From Anthropogastromicrobium sp963652495 (lineage in GTDB: Bacteria > Bacillota > Clostridia > Lachnospirales > Lachnospiraceae): a stretch of 64,000 nt of DNA. Position 1 is the first letter of the stretch, and each line of letters begins with the position of its first letter. Of the stretch, positions 15,891 to 24,846 are shown piece after piece. The DNA lies in assembly GCA_963652495.1 (NCBI GenBank), contig CAVJTU010000007.1, positions 4,771-68,770 on the forward strand. The letters are read 5' to 3'. The position numbers and the translations under genes were made by a program. The notes under the pieces were generated by a model. It made no database searches, was not told where the DNA came from, and saw only the letters and a program-made list of their open reading frames with translations.

Positions 15891-17634
15891 ACTTTTCCAG
15901 AAGCGTAAATGGCAGAGATCCCAGCTTCAGATATGCCGCATACATATCTTTATCGGAGGAATAGTAGCCGCAGATCTGATCAAAGAGATCTTTCGTTTGA
16001 TAGTAGCCGACGCTGTATGGCAGGTAAGTGCCAGGATTGCTGGCGCAGGTATCGACAATGTTTTGACAGATTCCGGTATCCAGATTTCTATAGTACGTAC
16101 TTAAAAAGTCGAAAGCTTCTGTAAGACCCCAACCTTCGTAGTTCACACCGATATCCACGATGGAGATGGCTGCCATTTCCATGATTTGGTTTGAGAAGTA
16201 AGCATCTGCAATCGTCTCATCTATGACAGTCCACTCCAGGGCGAGTTTTTCTACATAATATGCCCACCCTTCAAGGGTGCCGAGCGATCCGATAAGTGTT
16301 TCAATATTATATTCAAAGGAATTTTTCATAAAATACTGGTGCTGGTAGAGATGGCCCGGATAGCCCTCGTGAGCCATTGTTGTCCACAGAACCATCGAAT
16401 CATCGCCCACCTCGCTCGGATTGATGCGGATGATATTGCGGGAGACATTGTCGATTGGGCTGGACAGATAATAGGCCAGATTGTGTGGAATCTGAAGTGC
16501 CTCAGGGAGGTAGCTGAGCGTGTATGTGGTATCGCCGATATCCGGCATACATTCAGCTGCCTTCTCTTTTAACATTTCAAGGACTGCCTGCGCTTCTGTT
16601 TCTGATGCAGTCAGAGAATTAAGTGTGTCTGACAGATTTGGACGAAGGGAATAGGCTTGAGACAGCGTTGCTACTTCTTCGGTCAGTTTGTCGGTCAGGT
16701 AATCCTTAAGTTCAAGTGGTGTCATGTCTGTTCCTGTGTTGTCCTTTACCAGAAGTTCATAATATTCTGCTCCCTGATCATAGAAAAACAGACCTTTGCT
16801 CTCGCCGGCAGAGGCTTTTTTTGTTTCAATTGTTTGATAAAAGGAAGAAAATGCCGGAAGCACCTCATCTGTCAGCACTGTCTTTATCTGTTTTGTATAA
16901 GTACTGATTGCCTCATCAGACAGACTGGCCTCTGTGACATTTGATTCAAATGCCTCCAGATATGGGTGATTTTCCAGTGTTGTCATCGCGTTTTTGTTTT
17001 CCAACGTCTGCTCATAAGAATAAAGGCTGGGAGCATAGCCGATACTCTCCTGATACTCGATTTCTTTTAACACATCATCCAGAAAACGAGGAATGTCCTT
17101 TAAAACGCTGATGTAACCGTCAATATCCTGTTCGGAAAGCAGATAATATTCAGTAACAGTGGTATTTAAATTGGATAAAATGCCGTCCATAGAACCAAGA
17201 GTATTGGTATAATCCGGAAGGCTGCAATAACTCAGGTTAATATTGGCATAATGTTCAATCATTTGGTATACTTGCTTTTGTTTGGCTGTCAGCGAATTAT
17301 AATCAACCTCAGCAAGATTCTTCTTTGCGCGGTTTAAGATTTCTTCGGTTTCAGTGTAGGTTTCGCTGAATGAGCCAAGCGGCGGCTGATCGGATGGTTC
17401 ATAATCTTTTGAGTATGAAAATGAATAGTGCAGATTGACCGGAGAGGAATCCATGATATCCTGGAAAAGAGTATTGGCCGCATTGTCAAATGCTGTATTG
17501 TTATCGGATACAGACTCTGTAGATTCTGCTGCCAGTGAAAAAACGGTAGCTGTCAGTGTGATTGCCGGGAGCATAACGGCACAAAAAAGGCATCGCCTGA
17601 TCTTGGATTTTGATTGTAGATTTGAAAAAAACAT
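15865..17634 (-). CDS. Secreted DUF885 family metallopeptidase-like protein
   Basis: 589 aa. Signal peptide at residues 1-36 (basic start, hydrophobic CAVMLPAITLTATVFSLA, then Ala-rich cleavage region). The DUF885 hallmark MAHEGYPGHLYQHQ near residue 420 is an HExxxxH-type zinc site; EGWAYYVEKLALE near 460 supplies further conserved acids. Start ATG follows AAAGGAGA. Members are predicted metallo-carboxypeptidases acting outside the cell. No partner genes are adjacent, so its peptide substrate is unknown. Confidence 0.85.
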   Translation of the reverse strand: MFFSNLQSKSKIRRCLFCAVMLPAITLTATVFSLAAESTESVSDNNTAFDNAANTLFQDIMDSSPVNLHYSFSYSKDYEPSDQPPLGSFSETYTETEEILNRAKKNLAEVDYNSLTAKQKQVYQMIEHYANINLSYCSLPDYTNTLGSMDGILSNLNTTVTEYYLLSEQDIDGYISVLKDIPRFLDDVLKEIEYQESIGYAPSLYSYEQTLENKNAMTTLENHPYLEAFESNVTEASLSDEAISTYTKQIKTVLTDEVLPAFSSFYQTIETKKASAGESKGLFFYDQGAEYYELLVKDNTGTDMTPLELKDYLTDKLTEEVATLSQAYSLRPNLSDTLNSLTASETEAQAVLEMLKEKAAECMPDIGDTTYTLSYLPEALQIPHNLAYYLSSPIDNVSRNIIRINPSEVGDDSMVLWTTMAHEGYPGHLYQHQYFMKNSFEYNIETLIGSLGTLEGWAYYVEKLALEWTVIDETIADAYFSNQIMEMAAISIVDIGVNYEGWGLTEAFDFLSTYYRNLDTGICQNIVDTCASNPGTYLPYSVGYYQTKDLFDQICGYYSSDKDMYAAYLKLGSLPFTLLEKYLITDGSI

Positions 17635-17836
17635 AGAATCTCCTTTCGTTGATGAAAATAGTGTTTCAAATATAGTGAAAAATATGCTATGATACCAGAG
17701 TGCATGAATGGCAAAAACGGTAAAAATCGTTATTGCTCACAGACGCTCATCGCAAAAACGCATGAGTCAAATGCAGTGAATATCATATCATGCACAGACA
17801 GACAAACGCAAGCAAAAAAGGCAGGAAATAGAATTG

Positions 17837-19543
17837 ATGAAAAAAAACAAAAAGACAGCTCCGATAATTAGTAATAAGGCCATACAGAAACGGGAAACAC
17901 AGCGCCAAAAGGCAGGCAACAGAAATCCAGAGAATAGAAATACAGCGCACAGAGAAAATAGCAATCGAAATAAAATATCGAAACGACATAAACGTTCCCC
18001 AATTTTAAATCGCCAGTCCGTCTTTGCAGGTGGATTTTGTGTGGTGGCGGCAGCAGCAATTGTTGTTGGTATCTTCTTTTCAGAAAAGACTAATACACCG
18101 TACGAGAAGCAGGTAATTACGTTGTATGCACAAGAGGATGAATCACAGGCGGAGCAGGAAACGAATTCAGAGGTTGGGACGGACAATGGTGTTTCTGGTG
18201 GTTTAAAGCAGGTGCGCGATTATGGTGTAGAACTCCCTGAGACATTTCAGAATCCGCCAATTTTTGAGAGCACATTTACTTATACAGGAGATGCTGTTCT
18301 CGATACAGCGAATCGCTATGCGGCTATGTATGATTATGACACGGCAATTGAGACGATTCAGGCGGTGAACGGCTACGAGAAAAACGAGGAGTATACAAAG
18401 GCACTTGAGGAGTATAATCTGGACAAATCTCATCTGTTTCTGTGGAATGATAACTATACGATTACGCATATTTTCTTCCATACACTGATCGTAGATCCGG
18501 CAAAGACCTTTGATGTGTCTCTCAGCAGCGAAAAGCAGGTAATCGCGTACAATGAGGCCATGACCACGATTAATGAGTTTGTCAAGATTATTCAGAAGCT
18601 GTACGATGACGGTTATGTGCTTGTCGGTCTGCATGATGTGGCAGAGATGGTGACACAGCCCGATGGCACACAGGTTATGCAGATGAAGCCAATCTACCTT
18701 CCGGCAGGAAAAACACCATTTGTGCTGTCACAGGACGATGTTTGTTATTATGAGTACATGACAGGCCAGGGATTTGCCGATCGTTTTGTAATTGATGAGG
18801 ATGGAAAGATTACAAACGAGTATACGCTTGACGATGGAACAGTGATTCGCGGCTCCTTCGATGTACTGCCCATTCTGGAGGATTTTATCGAAGCGCATCC
18901 TGATTTTTCTTATCATGGCGCCAAGGGAACACTTGCCGTTACCGGATATAATGGTGTATTTGGCTATCGAACCTCTGATTATTGGTACAACTGGGATTGT
19001 GATTATTTTGATCAGGAAAATGCAGATGAGCGCCAGCGCATGTATTTCAATAATGAGAACATTGAGGCAGATAAAGTATCAGCGACTGAGGTGGCAAATG
19101 TGATCAAGGAACTTGGATGGACAATTGCAAGCCATAGCTGGGGTCATATTTATATTGGAAGCAGAGACTATGAACATGTCTGCTGGGATACTGATATGTG
19201 GGAGCGTGAGGTTGCTCCGATTGTCGGAAGTACGGATATTATTATTTTTGCATTTGGTGAAGACCTTGATGGCTGGCAGGGATACGCGGCGGACAATGAA
19301 AAGTTTTTGTATCTGAAGCAGAAAGGCTTCAATTATTACTGTAATGTGGATGCGTCCAGTGAACACTGGATTCAGATCGGTGCAAACAAGGATTATTTCC
19401 GTCAGGCAAGACGAAATCTCGACGGCACGCGAATGTGGGAGGCTGTTATGAGTTATACGGACAGCAGTTACAAAAATCGTCTGTCGGACTTATTTGATGC
19501 GAGAGATATCTTTGACCCGGCAAGACCGACACCGGTGGAATAA
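17837..19543 (+). CDS. Membrane-anchored NodB-fold (polysaccharide deacetylase-like) protein
   Basis: 568 aa. A very basic cytosolic N-terminus of about 58 residues is followed by one membrane span (FAGGFCVVAAAAIVVGIFF) and an acidic linker. The extracellular part carries two NodB-like marks: an Asp-Asp pair in VLSQDDVCYYEY near residue 295 and the metal-binding ASHSWGH (H-x3-H) near 431. They are separated by a longer insert than in common deacetylases. Polysaccharide or peptidoglycan deacetylation is possible but the substrate is unknown. Start ATG chosen over a TTG codon immediately upstream. Divergent from the DUF885 gene. Confidence 0.72.
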   Translation: MKKNKKTAPIISNKAIQKRETQRQKAGNRNPENRNTAHRENSNRNKISKRHKRSPILNRQSVFAGGFCVVAAAAIVVGIFFSEKTNTPYEKQVITLYAQEDESQAEQETNSEVGTDNGVSGGLKQVRDYGVELPETFQNPPIFESTFTYTGDAVLDTANRYAAMYDYDTAIETIQAVNGYEKNEEYTKALEEYNLDKSHLFLWNDNYTITHIFFHTLIVDPAKTFDVSLSSEKQVIAYNEAMTTINEFVKIIQKLYDDGYVLVGLHDVAEMVTQPDGTQVMQMKPIYLPAGKTPFVLSQDDVCYYEYMTGQGFADRFVIDEDGKITNEYTLDDGTVIRGSFDVLPILEDFIEAHPDFSYHGAKGTLAVTGYNGVFGYRTSDYWYNWDCDYFDQENADERQRMYFNNENIEADKVSATEVANVIKELGWTIASHSWGHIYIGSRDYEHVCWDTDMWEREVAPIVGSTDIIIFAFGEDLDGWQGYAADNEKFLYLKQKGFNYYCNVDASSEHWIQIGANKDYFRQARRNLDGTRMWEAVMSYTDSSYKNRLSDLFDARDIFDPARPTPVE

Positions 19544-19576
19544 AAGGGGTCAAAATGCCTTTTGACCCCAACATCA
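19544..19576. repeat. GGGTCAAAA-family dispersed repeat, copy 2
   Basis: Perfect hairpin GGGGTCAAAA..TTTTGACCCC right after the stop of the NodB-like gene. It may serve as its terminator although no strong T run follows. The remaining bases to 19699 are AT-rich with no gene seen. Confidence 0.75.
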
Positions 19577-19699
19577 TGAAGATATGCCAGTCAAAAGAAA
19601 AACAGGAATTTTGATATCTTTTCAGAATAATTTTAAAAAATATGTATGAAAAGCATCATATTCTTTTGAATATTGACCGTTTTTTTATCATAATTCATA

Positions 19700-19728
19700 T
19701 TGCAAAAAATGCGGATCTGTAATACAAT
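19700..19728 (+). promoter_or_regulatory. Promoter for the aspartate aminotransferase gene
   Basis: TTGCAA, 17-bp spacer, TACAAT, about 115 bp upstream of the start codon. The leader between them ends in a strong TAGGAGG site and shows no clear riboswitch. Confidence 0.6.
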
Positions 19729-19844
19729 AATACGTGCGGGCGCTGCATAAGAAAAACAACAGCAGACATTGGACGCAATACGCATACCATTTTCGTGTGA
19801 GTGAATGGACGAATGAGTGGTATAGACTTAGGAGGCTGCACATT

Positions 19845-21134
19845 ATGAAAGCATATGAGGATATGACCAGAGAAGAACTTCTCGCAGAGAAGGAAAAACT
19901 TGAAGCGAAGTATCAGGAATACAAAGGCCAGAATTTGGCATTGAATATGTCCAGAGGTAAGCCGTCGGCAGCACAGCTTGATCTGTCTAAGGGAATGATG
20001 GACGTACTTAAGTCGGATTCCAATCTGACATGTGAAGATGGAACAGACTGCCGCAACTATGGCGTCCTTGATGGTATTCCGGAAGCGAAGCGGCTTTTGG
20101 CTGGTATGGTGGGCGCAAAGCCGGAACAGGTAATTGTGTACGGAAACTCCAGTCTGAATATTATGTATGACACTGTTGCAAGATGTATGTTTGAGGGTGT
20201 CATGGGTGGAAAGCCGTGGGCATTACAGGGTAAAGTAAAGTTCTTATGTCCGGTTCCGGGATACGATCGCCATTTTGGTATCACCGAGCATTTTGGTGTT
20301 GAGATGATCAATGTTCCTATGAGTCCGGATGGCCCGGATATGGATATGATCGAGAAACTTGTGTCTGAGGATCCGTTAATCAAGGGTATCTGGTGTGTTC
20401 CGAAGTATACAAATCCGCAGGGCTATGTATATTCCGATGAGACTGTGCTTCGTTTTGCGAACTTAAAGCCAGCGGCAGAGGATTTCCGTATCTTCTGGGA
20501 CAATGCATATTGCATCCATCATCTGTACAACGGTGAGCCGGCACAGATTTTAAACATCCTTGAGGAATGTGAGAAAGCCGGACATCCGGATATGGTATAT
20601 GAGTTTGTATCTACTTCTAAGGTTGTATTCCCAGGTTCCGGTATGGCAGCACTTGCAGCCTCCACTGCAAATATTGCATCCATTAAGAAGCAGATGGCTG
20701 TCCAGACCATCGGTCACGATAAGGTAAATCAGCTGCGCCATGTTCGTTTCTTCGGTGATAACGAGGGTATGCAGGCGCATATGAAGAAGCATGCAGATCT
20801 TATCCGTCCAAAGTTCGAGGCATTGATTTCTATCATGGAAGAGGATCTTGGCGGGCTTGGAATTGCAGAGTGGACAAATCCAAAGGGAGGTTATTTTATT
20901 GGTTTTGATTCCATGCCGGGATGTGCAAAGGCTATCGTATCGAAGATGAAGGAAGCAGGTGTTATCCTGACCGGAGCAGGAGCTACTTTCCCATATCACA
21001 TCGATCCGCAGGACAGAAATATTCGTTTGGCACCGACTTTCCCGACTATTGATGAGTTGAAGCTTGCTTCCAGAGTATTTACTGTATGTGTTCGTCTCGT
21101 ATCCGCAGAGAAACTGTTGGAGAAGAAGGCATAA
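19845..21134 (+). CDS. Aspartate aminotransferase, class Id (MocR-like aminotransferase family)
   Basis: 429 aa PLP enzyme. The N-terminal NMSRGKPSAAQLDLS stretch and overall layout match the Aminotran_MocR family, which includes the aspartate aminotransferases of Corynebacterium and lactobacilli. Visible: KYTNPQGYVY, FWDNAYCIHHLY with the PLP-contacting Asp/Tyr, and FVSTSKVVFPGSG with the Schiff-base Lys near residue 258. It lacks a DNA-binding domain, so it is an enzyme and not a MocR regulator. Start after TAGGAGG. Monocistronic between a promoter at 19700 and a terminator at 21155. It would link oxaloacetate and aspartate. Confidence 0.85.
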   Translation: MKAYEDMTREELLAEKEKLEAKYQEYKGQNLALNMSRGKPSAAQLDLSKGMMDVLKSDSNLTCEDGTDCRNYGVLDGIPEAKRLLAGMVGAKPEQVIVYGNSSLNIMYDTVARCMFEGVMGGKPWALQGKVKFLCPVPGYDRHFGITEHFGVEMINVPMSPDGPDMDMIEKLVSEDPLIKGIWCVPKYTNPQGYVYSDETVLRFANLKPAAEDFRIFWDNAYCIHHLYNGEPAQILNILEECEKAGHPDMVYEFVSTSKVVFPGSGMAALAASTANIASIKKQMAVQTIGHDKVNQLRHVRFFGDNEGMQAHMKKHADLIRPKFEALISIMEEDLGGLGIAEWTNPKGGYFIGFDSMPGCAKAIVSKMKEAGVILTGAGATFPYHIDPQDRNIRLAPTFPTIDELKLASRVFTVCVRLVSAEKLLEKKA

Positions 21135-21154
21135 TTTGATAGAACCAAACGAAA

Positions 21155-21181
21155 AAGCAGCCTTTAGGGGCTGCTTTTTTC
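21155..21181. terminator. Bidirectional terminator
   Basis: AAAAAGCAGCC / GGCTGCTTTTTT stem, with T runs on both strands, between the converging aminotransferase and ABC importer operons. Confidence 0.88.
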
Positions 21182-21231
21182 GTGAAGTATAAAGAAAGTC
21201 AAGCGAATAATCGAAACTATTTTGCAGTGTA

Positions 21232-22017
21232 TCATGACAGCAGCATGCGGTCATTATCCAGCTGCTGTCCAACACCCTCCTTGAAGCGCTCAAGCAGATC
21301 ATTCACGGTCAGCTTTGAGCGTTCTTCATTTGATGTATCAAAAATGATATGTCCTCCGTTCATCATAAAAGTGCGGTTGCCAAGTTCAAGAGCCGACTGC
21401 ATGTTGTGCGTGATCATCATGCAGGTCAGATGATGCTCGGCAATGATGGACTTTGTGAGAGTAAGAACTTTCTCAGCGGTGCCCGGGTCGAGCGCAGCAG
21501 TATGCTCATCAAGGAGCAAAAGCTTTGGCGGGTTGATGGTCGCCATCACGAGAGTAAGAGCCTGACGCTGTCCGCCTGAGAGCAAGCCTACCGGTTGATG
21601 CATGCGATCCTCCAGTCCCATGTTTAATGGGCGAAGCTTCTCGCGAAACAGTTCCTTTTCTTTTTTGTTAATGCGGGAGAGCCAGCCGCCCTTTGAACCG
21701 GCAAGTGCCATATTTTCTTCAATCGTCATGCCAGGGGCTGTGCCGCTCATCGGATCCTGAAACAGATGACCGATTTTTCGGGCACGAACGTAATCCGGCT
21801 GCAGCGTAATATCCTCGCCATCCAGAATGATCTGTCCTTCATCGGTGTAAAAGGTGCCGCAGATCGCATTGAAGAGTGTCGATTTTCCGGCACCGTTCGC
21901 ACCAATAATGGTGACAAAATCGCCGTCATTTAAATTTAAGGAAAGTTTATCGAGGGCTTTCTTTTCATTTACCGTGCCAGGGTTAAAGGTTTTTGAAACA
22001 TTTTTCAGTTCAAGCAT
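21232..22017 (-). CDS. ATP-binding protein of TrpXYZ-type ABC importer
   Basis: 261 aa. Walker A GANGAGKST near residue 41, LSGGQRQALTLVMA signature, Walker B KLLLLDEHTAALDP, His switch ITHN. Start placed at MLELKNVSKTF because GGAGGA lies 9 bases upstream; the longer frame adds 23 unconserved residues. It belongs to the class of importers with COG2984 (ABC_sub_bind) substrate proteins and powers uptake through the permease encoded just upstream. The T-box ahead of the operon reads tryptophan, so tryptophan or a precursor is the likely cargo. Confidence 0.85.
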   Translation of the reverse strand: MLELKNVSKTFNPGTVNEKKALDKLSLNLNDGDFVTIIGANGAGKSTLFNAICGTFYTDEGQIILDGEDITLQPDYVRARKIGHLFQDPMSGTAPGMTIEENMALAGSKGGWLSRINKKEKELFREKLRPLNMGLEDRMHQPVGLLSGGQRQALTLVMATINPPKLLLLDEHTAALDPGTAEKVLTLTKSIIAEHHLTCMMITHNMQSALELGNRTFMMNGGHIIFDTSNEERSKLTVNDLLERFKEGVGQQLDNDRMLLS

Positions 22018-22085
22018 AATTTGCTTCCTCCAATTTTCCACGTTTTCCATTTTGACCAGTTTTCTCGTCTTTCGAGTACTGAACA

Positions 22086-23006
22086 TCAGTTTTTAGGATG
22101 CGTCAGTCTGCGCTTCATCATCGGAATCTGAGTCTTTAAATATGGGAAAGAAAGAGCGATAACAACGATGATCGAGGAAACCAGCTTAAGCATAAAGGCT
22201 GGCAGATGGAAACGAAGCGCAATGGTGTAGACAAGGCGGAAAATAAAGGAACCAAGTACAACACCGACAGCGCGTGTCACAATTTTTCCACGTCCGAGAA
22301 TGGTTGCGCCAATCAATAAGGAAGCAAGCGCAATTGTCACCATACCGGAACCGATGTCGATGTTAACTGATTTCTGATACTGGGCAAGCAGACAACCGGA
22401 CAGACCAGTAAAGGCATTGGCAATACACAGACCGACGATTGTGGTAAATACCGTATTGATGGAGGAGGACTTTACCATGATTGGATTGTTTCCTGTTGCA
22501 CGGATCGCAAGGCCGAGGCGCGTACTCAAAAACAAAGTCAGCAAAATGATTACGGCAATGACTGCAATCAGGGCAACAAACAATTTGTAGTAGCTTGCAA
22601 AGGGTGTGCCGGAGAGCAGATCCTTCATCATGGTAAATACTGTCGCGGTTTTGTTCATATTCAATAAGGAGGAACCGCCCATGACGGCGATATTGACTGA
22701 ATAAAGACCAGTGTTGACAACAATACCGGCAAGCAGACTGTTGATGCCAAATTTTGTCTGTAATGCACCAGTGACAAAGCCGGAAAGAATGCCTGCACCC
22801 ATCGCAGCGAGAATTGCCAAAAACGGGTGACCCATAAGCGCAACCTGAGCGCCGACTGCAGCGCCCAAGGTAAAGCATCCGTCTGTAGAAAGATCACAGA
22901 CATTCAGCATGGAATAACTTAAAAATAATGCAAGAACGGTGAGGGAACAGATTAAACCAAGTTCAAGAGCCGTCTGCCCCAGCGACAATAATGTTTGAAT
23001 ATCCAC
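22086..23006 (-). CDS. Permease of TrpXYZ-type ABC importer
   Basis: 306 aa with about 8-9 membrane spans, related to the branched-chain amino acid/ribose permease fold (LSYSMLNVCDLSTDG, AGIVVNTGLY, IRATGNNPIM). GTG start with AAAGGGG upstream. It lies between the substrate-binding and ATPase genes of one minus-strand operon. The permease of Firmicute tryptophan importers has this size and layout. The 68-bp gap to the ATPase gene holds no clear terminator. Confidence 0.83.
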   Translation of the reverse strand: MDIQTLLSLGQTALELGLICSLTVLALFLSYSMLNVCDLSTDGCFTLGAAVGAQVALMGHPFLAILAAMGAGILSGFVTGALQTKFGINSLLAGIVVNTGLYSVNIAVMGGSSLLNMNKTATVFTMMKDLLSGTPFASYYKLFVALIAVIAVIILLTLFLSTRLGLAIRATGNNPIMVKSSSINTVFTTIVGLCIANAFTGLSGCLLAQYQKSVNIDIGSGMVTIALASLLIGATILGRGKIVTRAVGVVLGSFIFRLVYTIALRFHLPAFMLKLVSSIIVVIALSFPYLKTQIPMMKRRLTHPKN

Positions 23007-23029
23007 GAGAAAACCCCTTTAACTTTTGT

Positions 23030-24136
23030 TTATTTTGTCTGAGCCTCAGAGCTTGCTTCTTCTGTTTCAGTCTCGGACTCGCTCTCAGTCTCTTCCTCAA
23101 ATTCCTCAGCAGTCTCGATGCCCTTTACAGCGGTGCAAAGCGGCTCGAAGATCTTGCTGATCTCCTCAAAGTCATAGCCTAACTGGTCACATACCTCAGT
23201 ATTAATGGTTGCGATACCATTGTCAAATGTCAGAACAGGTGTGGTGGCAGGATCTTCGCCGTCAACCAGAATGCTGTTTATCATGTTTGCAGTCTCAACA
23301 CCTAAGTTGATGTAGTCAACGCCATATCCGCAGAAAGCACCATTTAATGCAAAGGAATCTGCACCGGCGTAGTGCGGGATACCTGCCTCTGCCAGTTTTT
23401 CATAGATGGAAAGTTCAGCGGTCATGATGGTGTTATCAGATGGGGTAAAGACTGCGTCAGCACCGTCAGCAACGATAGAATCAACAGCTAACATAACTTC
23501 ATCAACGGTGGTTCCGGTATATTCGGTATACTCAACACCCTTTTCATCGAGATATTTCTTTGCTTCCTCGATTGCGGTAGTAGCGGAATCCTGTCCCTGA
23601 TCGTATAACAGAGCAATCTGCTCAGCATCTTCATCAGCGGCAAATAATAAATCCATAACAGCGGTGGTATCTAAGTAATCGGAAGTACCAGTGATGTTTG
23701 CACCAGGCTCATCCATGGAATCGACAAGACCAGTGGAAACCGGATCGGAAACAGCAGCAAAAACAACCGGGATCTCATTGTCCTCGGTAGCAGCCTGCAT
23801 TGCCATCGCAACAGGAGTTGCAACACCGACCATCAGATCAACATCATCAGCGATGAAATTTGCAATGATCTGATCGAGAACAGTAGCATCTGCCATACAG
23901 TTTTCTGTGGTTACTTCAAAGACAACAGAGCCATCGGAATCTTTTTCAATTTTCTCAAGCTGCTTTTCAATATTGGAAACAATCTGATTTAAGGAAGCGT
24001 CGTCAACATAGTTGCAGATGCCGATCTTAAAGGTCTGGACATCGCTATTGTCGGATGCAAGTACAGGTGCAGAAGCGATAGTGCTCATGCTCATTGACGA
24101 AATCAGTGCGGCACAGGTTAAGTAATTTTTTCTCAT
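23030..24136 (-). CDS. Substrate-binding protein of TrpXYZ-type ABC importer (TrpX-like)
   Basis: 368 aa, ABC_sub_bind family (FKIGICNYVDDASLNQIVSN, VVFAAVSDPVSTGLV, INLGVETANM). The N-terminus (residues 1-28) is a signal peptide but I see no convincing lipobox: the one Cys, at position 8, comes before the hydrophobic core. The protein ends in about 30 residues made almost only of Glu, Ser and Thr. Such a tail is uncommon, and how the protein stays at the cell surface is unclear. First gene of the operon, 96 bp behind the T-box terminator. Substrate inferred as tryptophan from the T-box. Confidence 0.85.
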   Translation of the reverse strand: MRKNYLTCAALISSMSMSTIASAPVLASDNSDVQTFKIGICNYVDDASLNQIVSNIEKQLEKIEKDSDGSVVFEVTTENCMADATVLDQIIANFIADDVDLMVGVATPVAMAMQAATEDNEIPVVFAAVSDPVSTGLVDSMDEPGANITGTSDYLDTTAVMDLLFAADEDAEQIALLYDQGQDSATTAIEEAKKYLDEKGVEYTEYTGTTVDEVMLAVDSIVADGADAVFTPSDNTIMTAELSIYEKLAEAGIPHYAGADSFALNGAFCGYGVDYINLGVETANMINSILVDGEDPATTPVLTFDNGIATINTEVCDQLGYDFEEISKIFEPLCTAVKGIETAEEFEEETESESETETEEASSEAQTK

Positions 24137-24231
24137 AATAACATTCTCCTTTTTGATAAATAAATTAAGATAGTTGTCCGGCTTGAAACCGGAATTGAGT
24201 AAGATTGGGAGAAAAAATTAATTTTTGATAA

Positions 24232-24559
24232 CAAAAAAAGCCTCATCCCAATCCTAATGGGACAAGACTGTTCATCCTGCGGTGCCACCCATATTGATGC
24301 AAATGCATCCAACTCAACTCGCACATTTAATCATGGAAAAGACACAACCACAACAACTATGCGATACGCAATGGATAACGGGCTGCGCACCCCGTCGGCT
24401 GCTACTTACAAAGACAAATCGAAAACTCGACCTGACATTGCGTTCGGCCGCCCTCATAAGTCCATTCATCATGATCTGTGCTGCCACTTTCCCACCACCA
24501 GCGACTCTCTGTGAACACGCAACCAAGACTACTTACTCTTAATCACAGGTTTTTTAATT
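24232..24559 (-). ncRNA. T-box leader, tryptophan specifier
   Basis: Read on the minus strand, all T-box marks are present: AGAGAG with a GGTGGTG Stem I region (about 24500), a specifier loop GAA-TGG-ACT with the Trp codon TGG at 24464-24462, the T-box core GGGTGGCACCGC at 24290-24279, and a terminator stem (CTTGTCCCA with TGGGATGAG, wobble pairs) followed by seven T. Uncharged tRNA-Trp should switch the downstream ABC importer on. This gives functional evidence for the cargo that protein sequence alone would not. Confidence 0.93.
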
Positions 24560-24565
24560 GAGTGT

Positions 24566-24594
24566 AGTTTACTTCAATAAAGTGCAGTTGTCAA
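24566..24594 (-). promoter_or_regulatory. Promoter of the Trp T-box operon
   Basis: On the minus strand: TTGACA (24594-24589), 17-bp spacer, TAAACT (24571-24566), a few bases ahead of the T-box leader. Confidence 0.7.
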
Positions 24595-24715
24595 GAGGAA
24601 AATTATTTTTTTTGTCTGCAGGCGATGCATGGAAAGTGCGGCTTTGCGAAAAGGACTCTGAATAATTACTTATTCGTTTCTTACAAAATTGAAAGAATTT
24701 TTTCAACTTTTTTAC

Positions 24716-24745
24716 TTGAATAAATAATATAAGGCATGGTATGAT
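24716..24745 (+). promoter_or_regulatory. Promoter for secreted protein gene
   Basis: TTGAAT, 18-bp spacer, TATGAT, about 100 bp upstream of the start at 24847. The surrounding 24595-24846 stretch holds no other gene that I can see. Confidence 0.55.
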
Positions 24746-24846
24746 AAAATAGGTTTGACACAGACGATATAGATTTGTCCGGTGAATGTCTGGGAATATG
24801 GAGGATAACTGTATTGCCTGTGCAATAAATTAAAGGAGAATGGGTT

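Noticed and set aside
19845..21134. MocR transcription regulator
   Set aside because: The protein matches the aminotransferase part only; there is no N-terminal winged helix.
20550..21302. Long open frame on the minus strand
   Set aside because: Lies opposite the aminotransferase gene, has odd composition and no family features. Similar antisense frames at 3252-3770 and 32709-33509 were dropped for the same reason.
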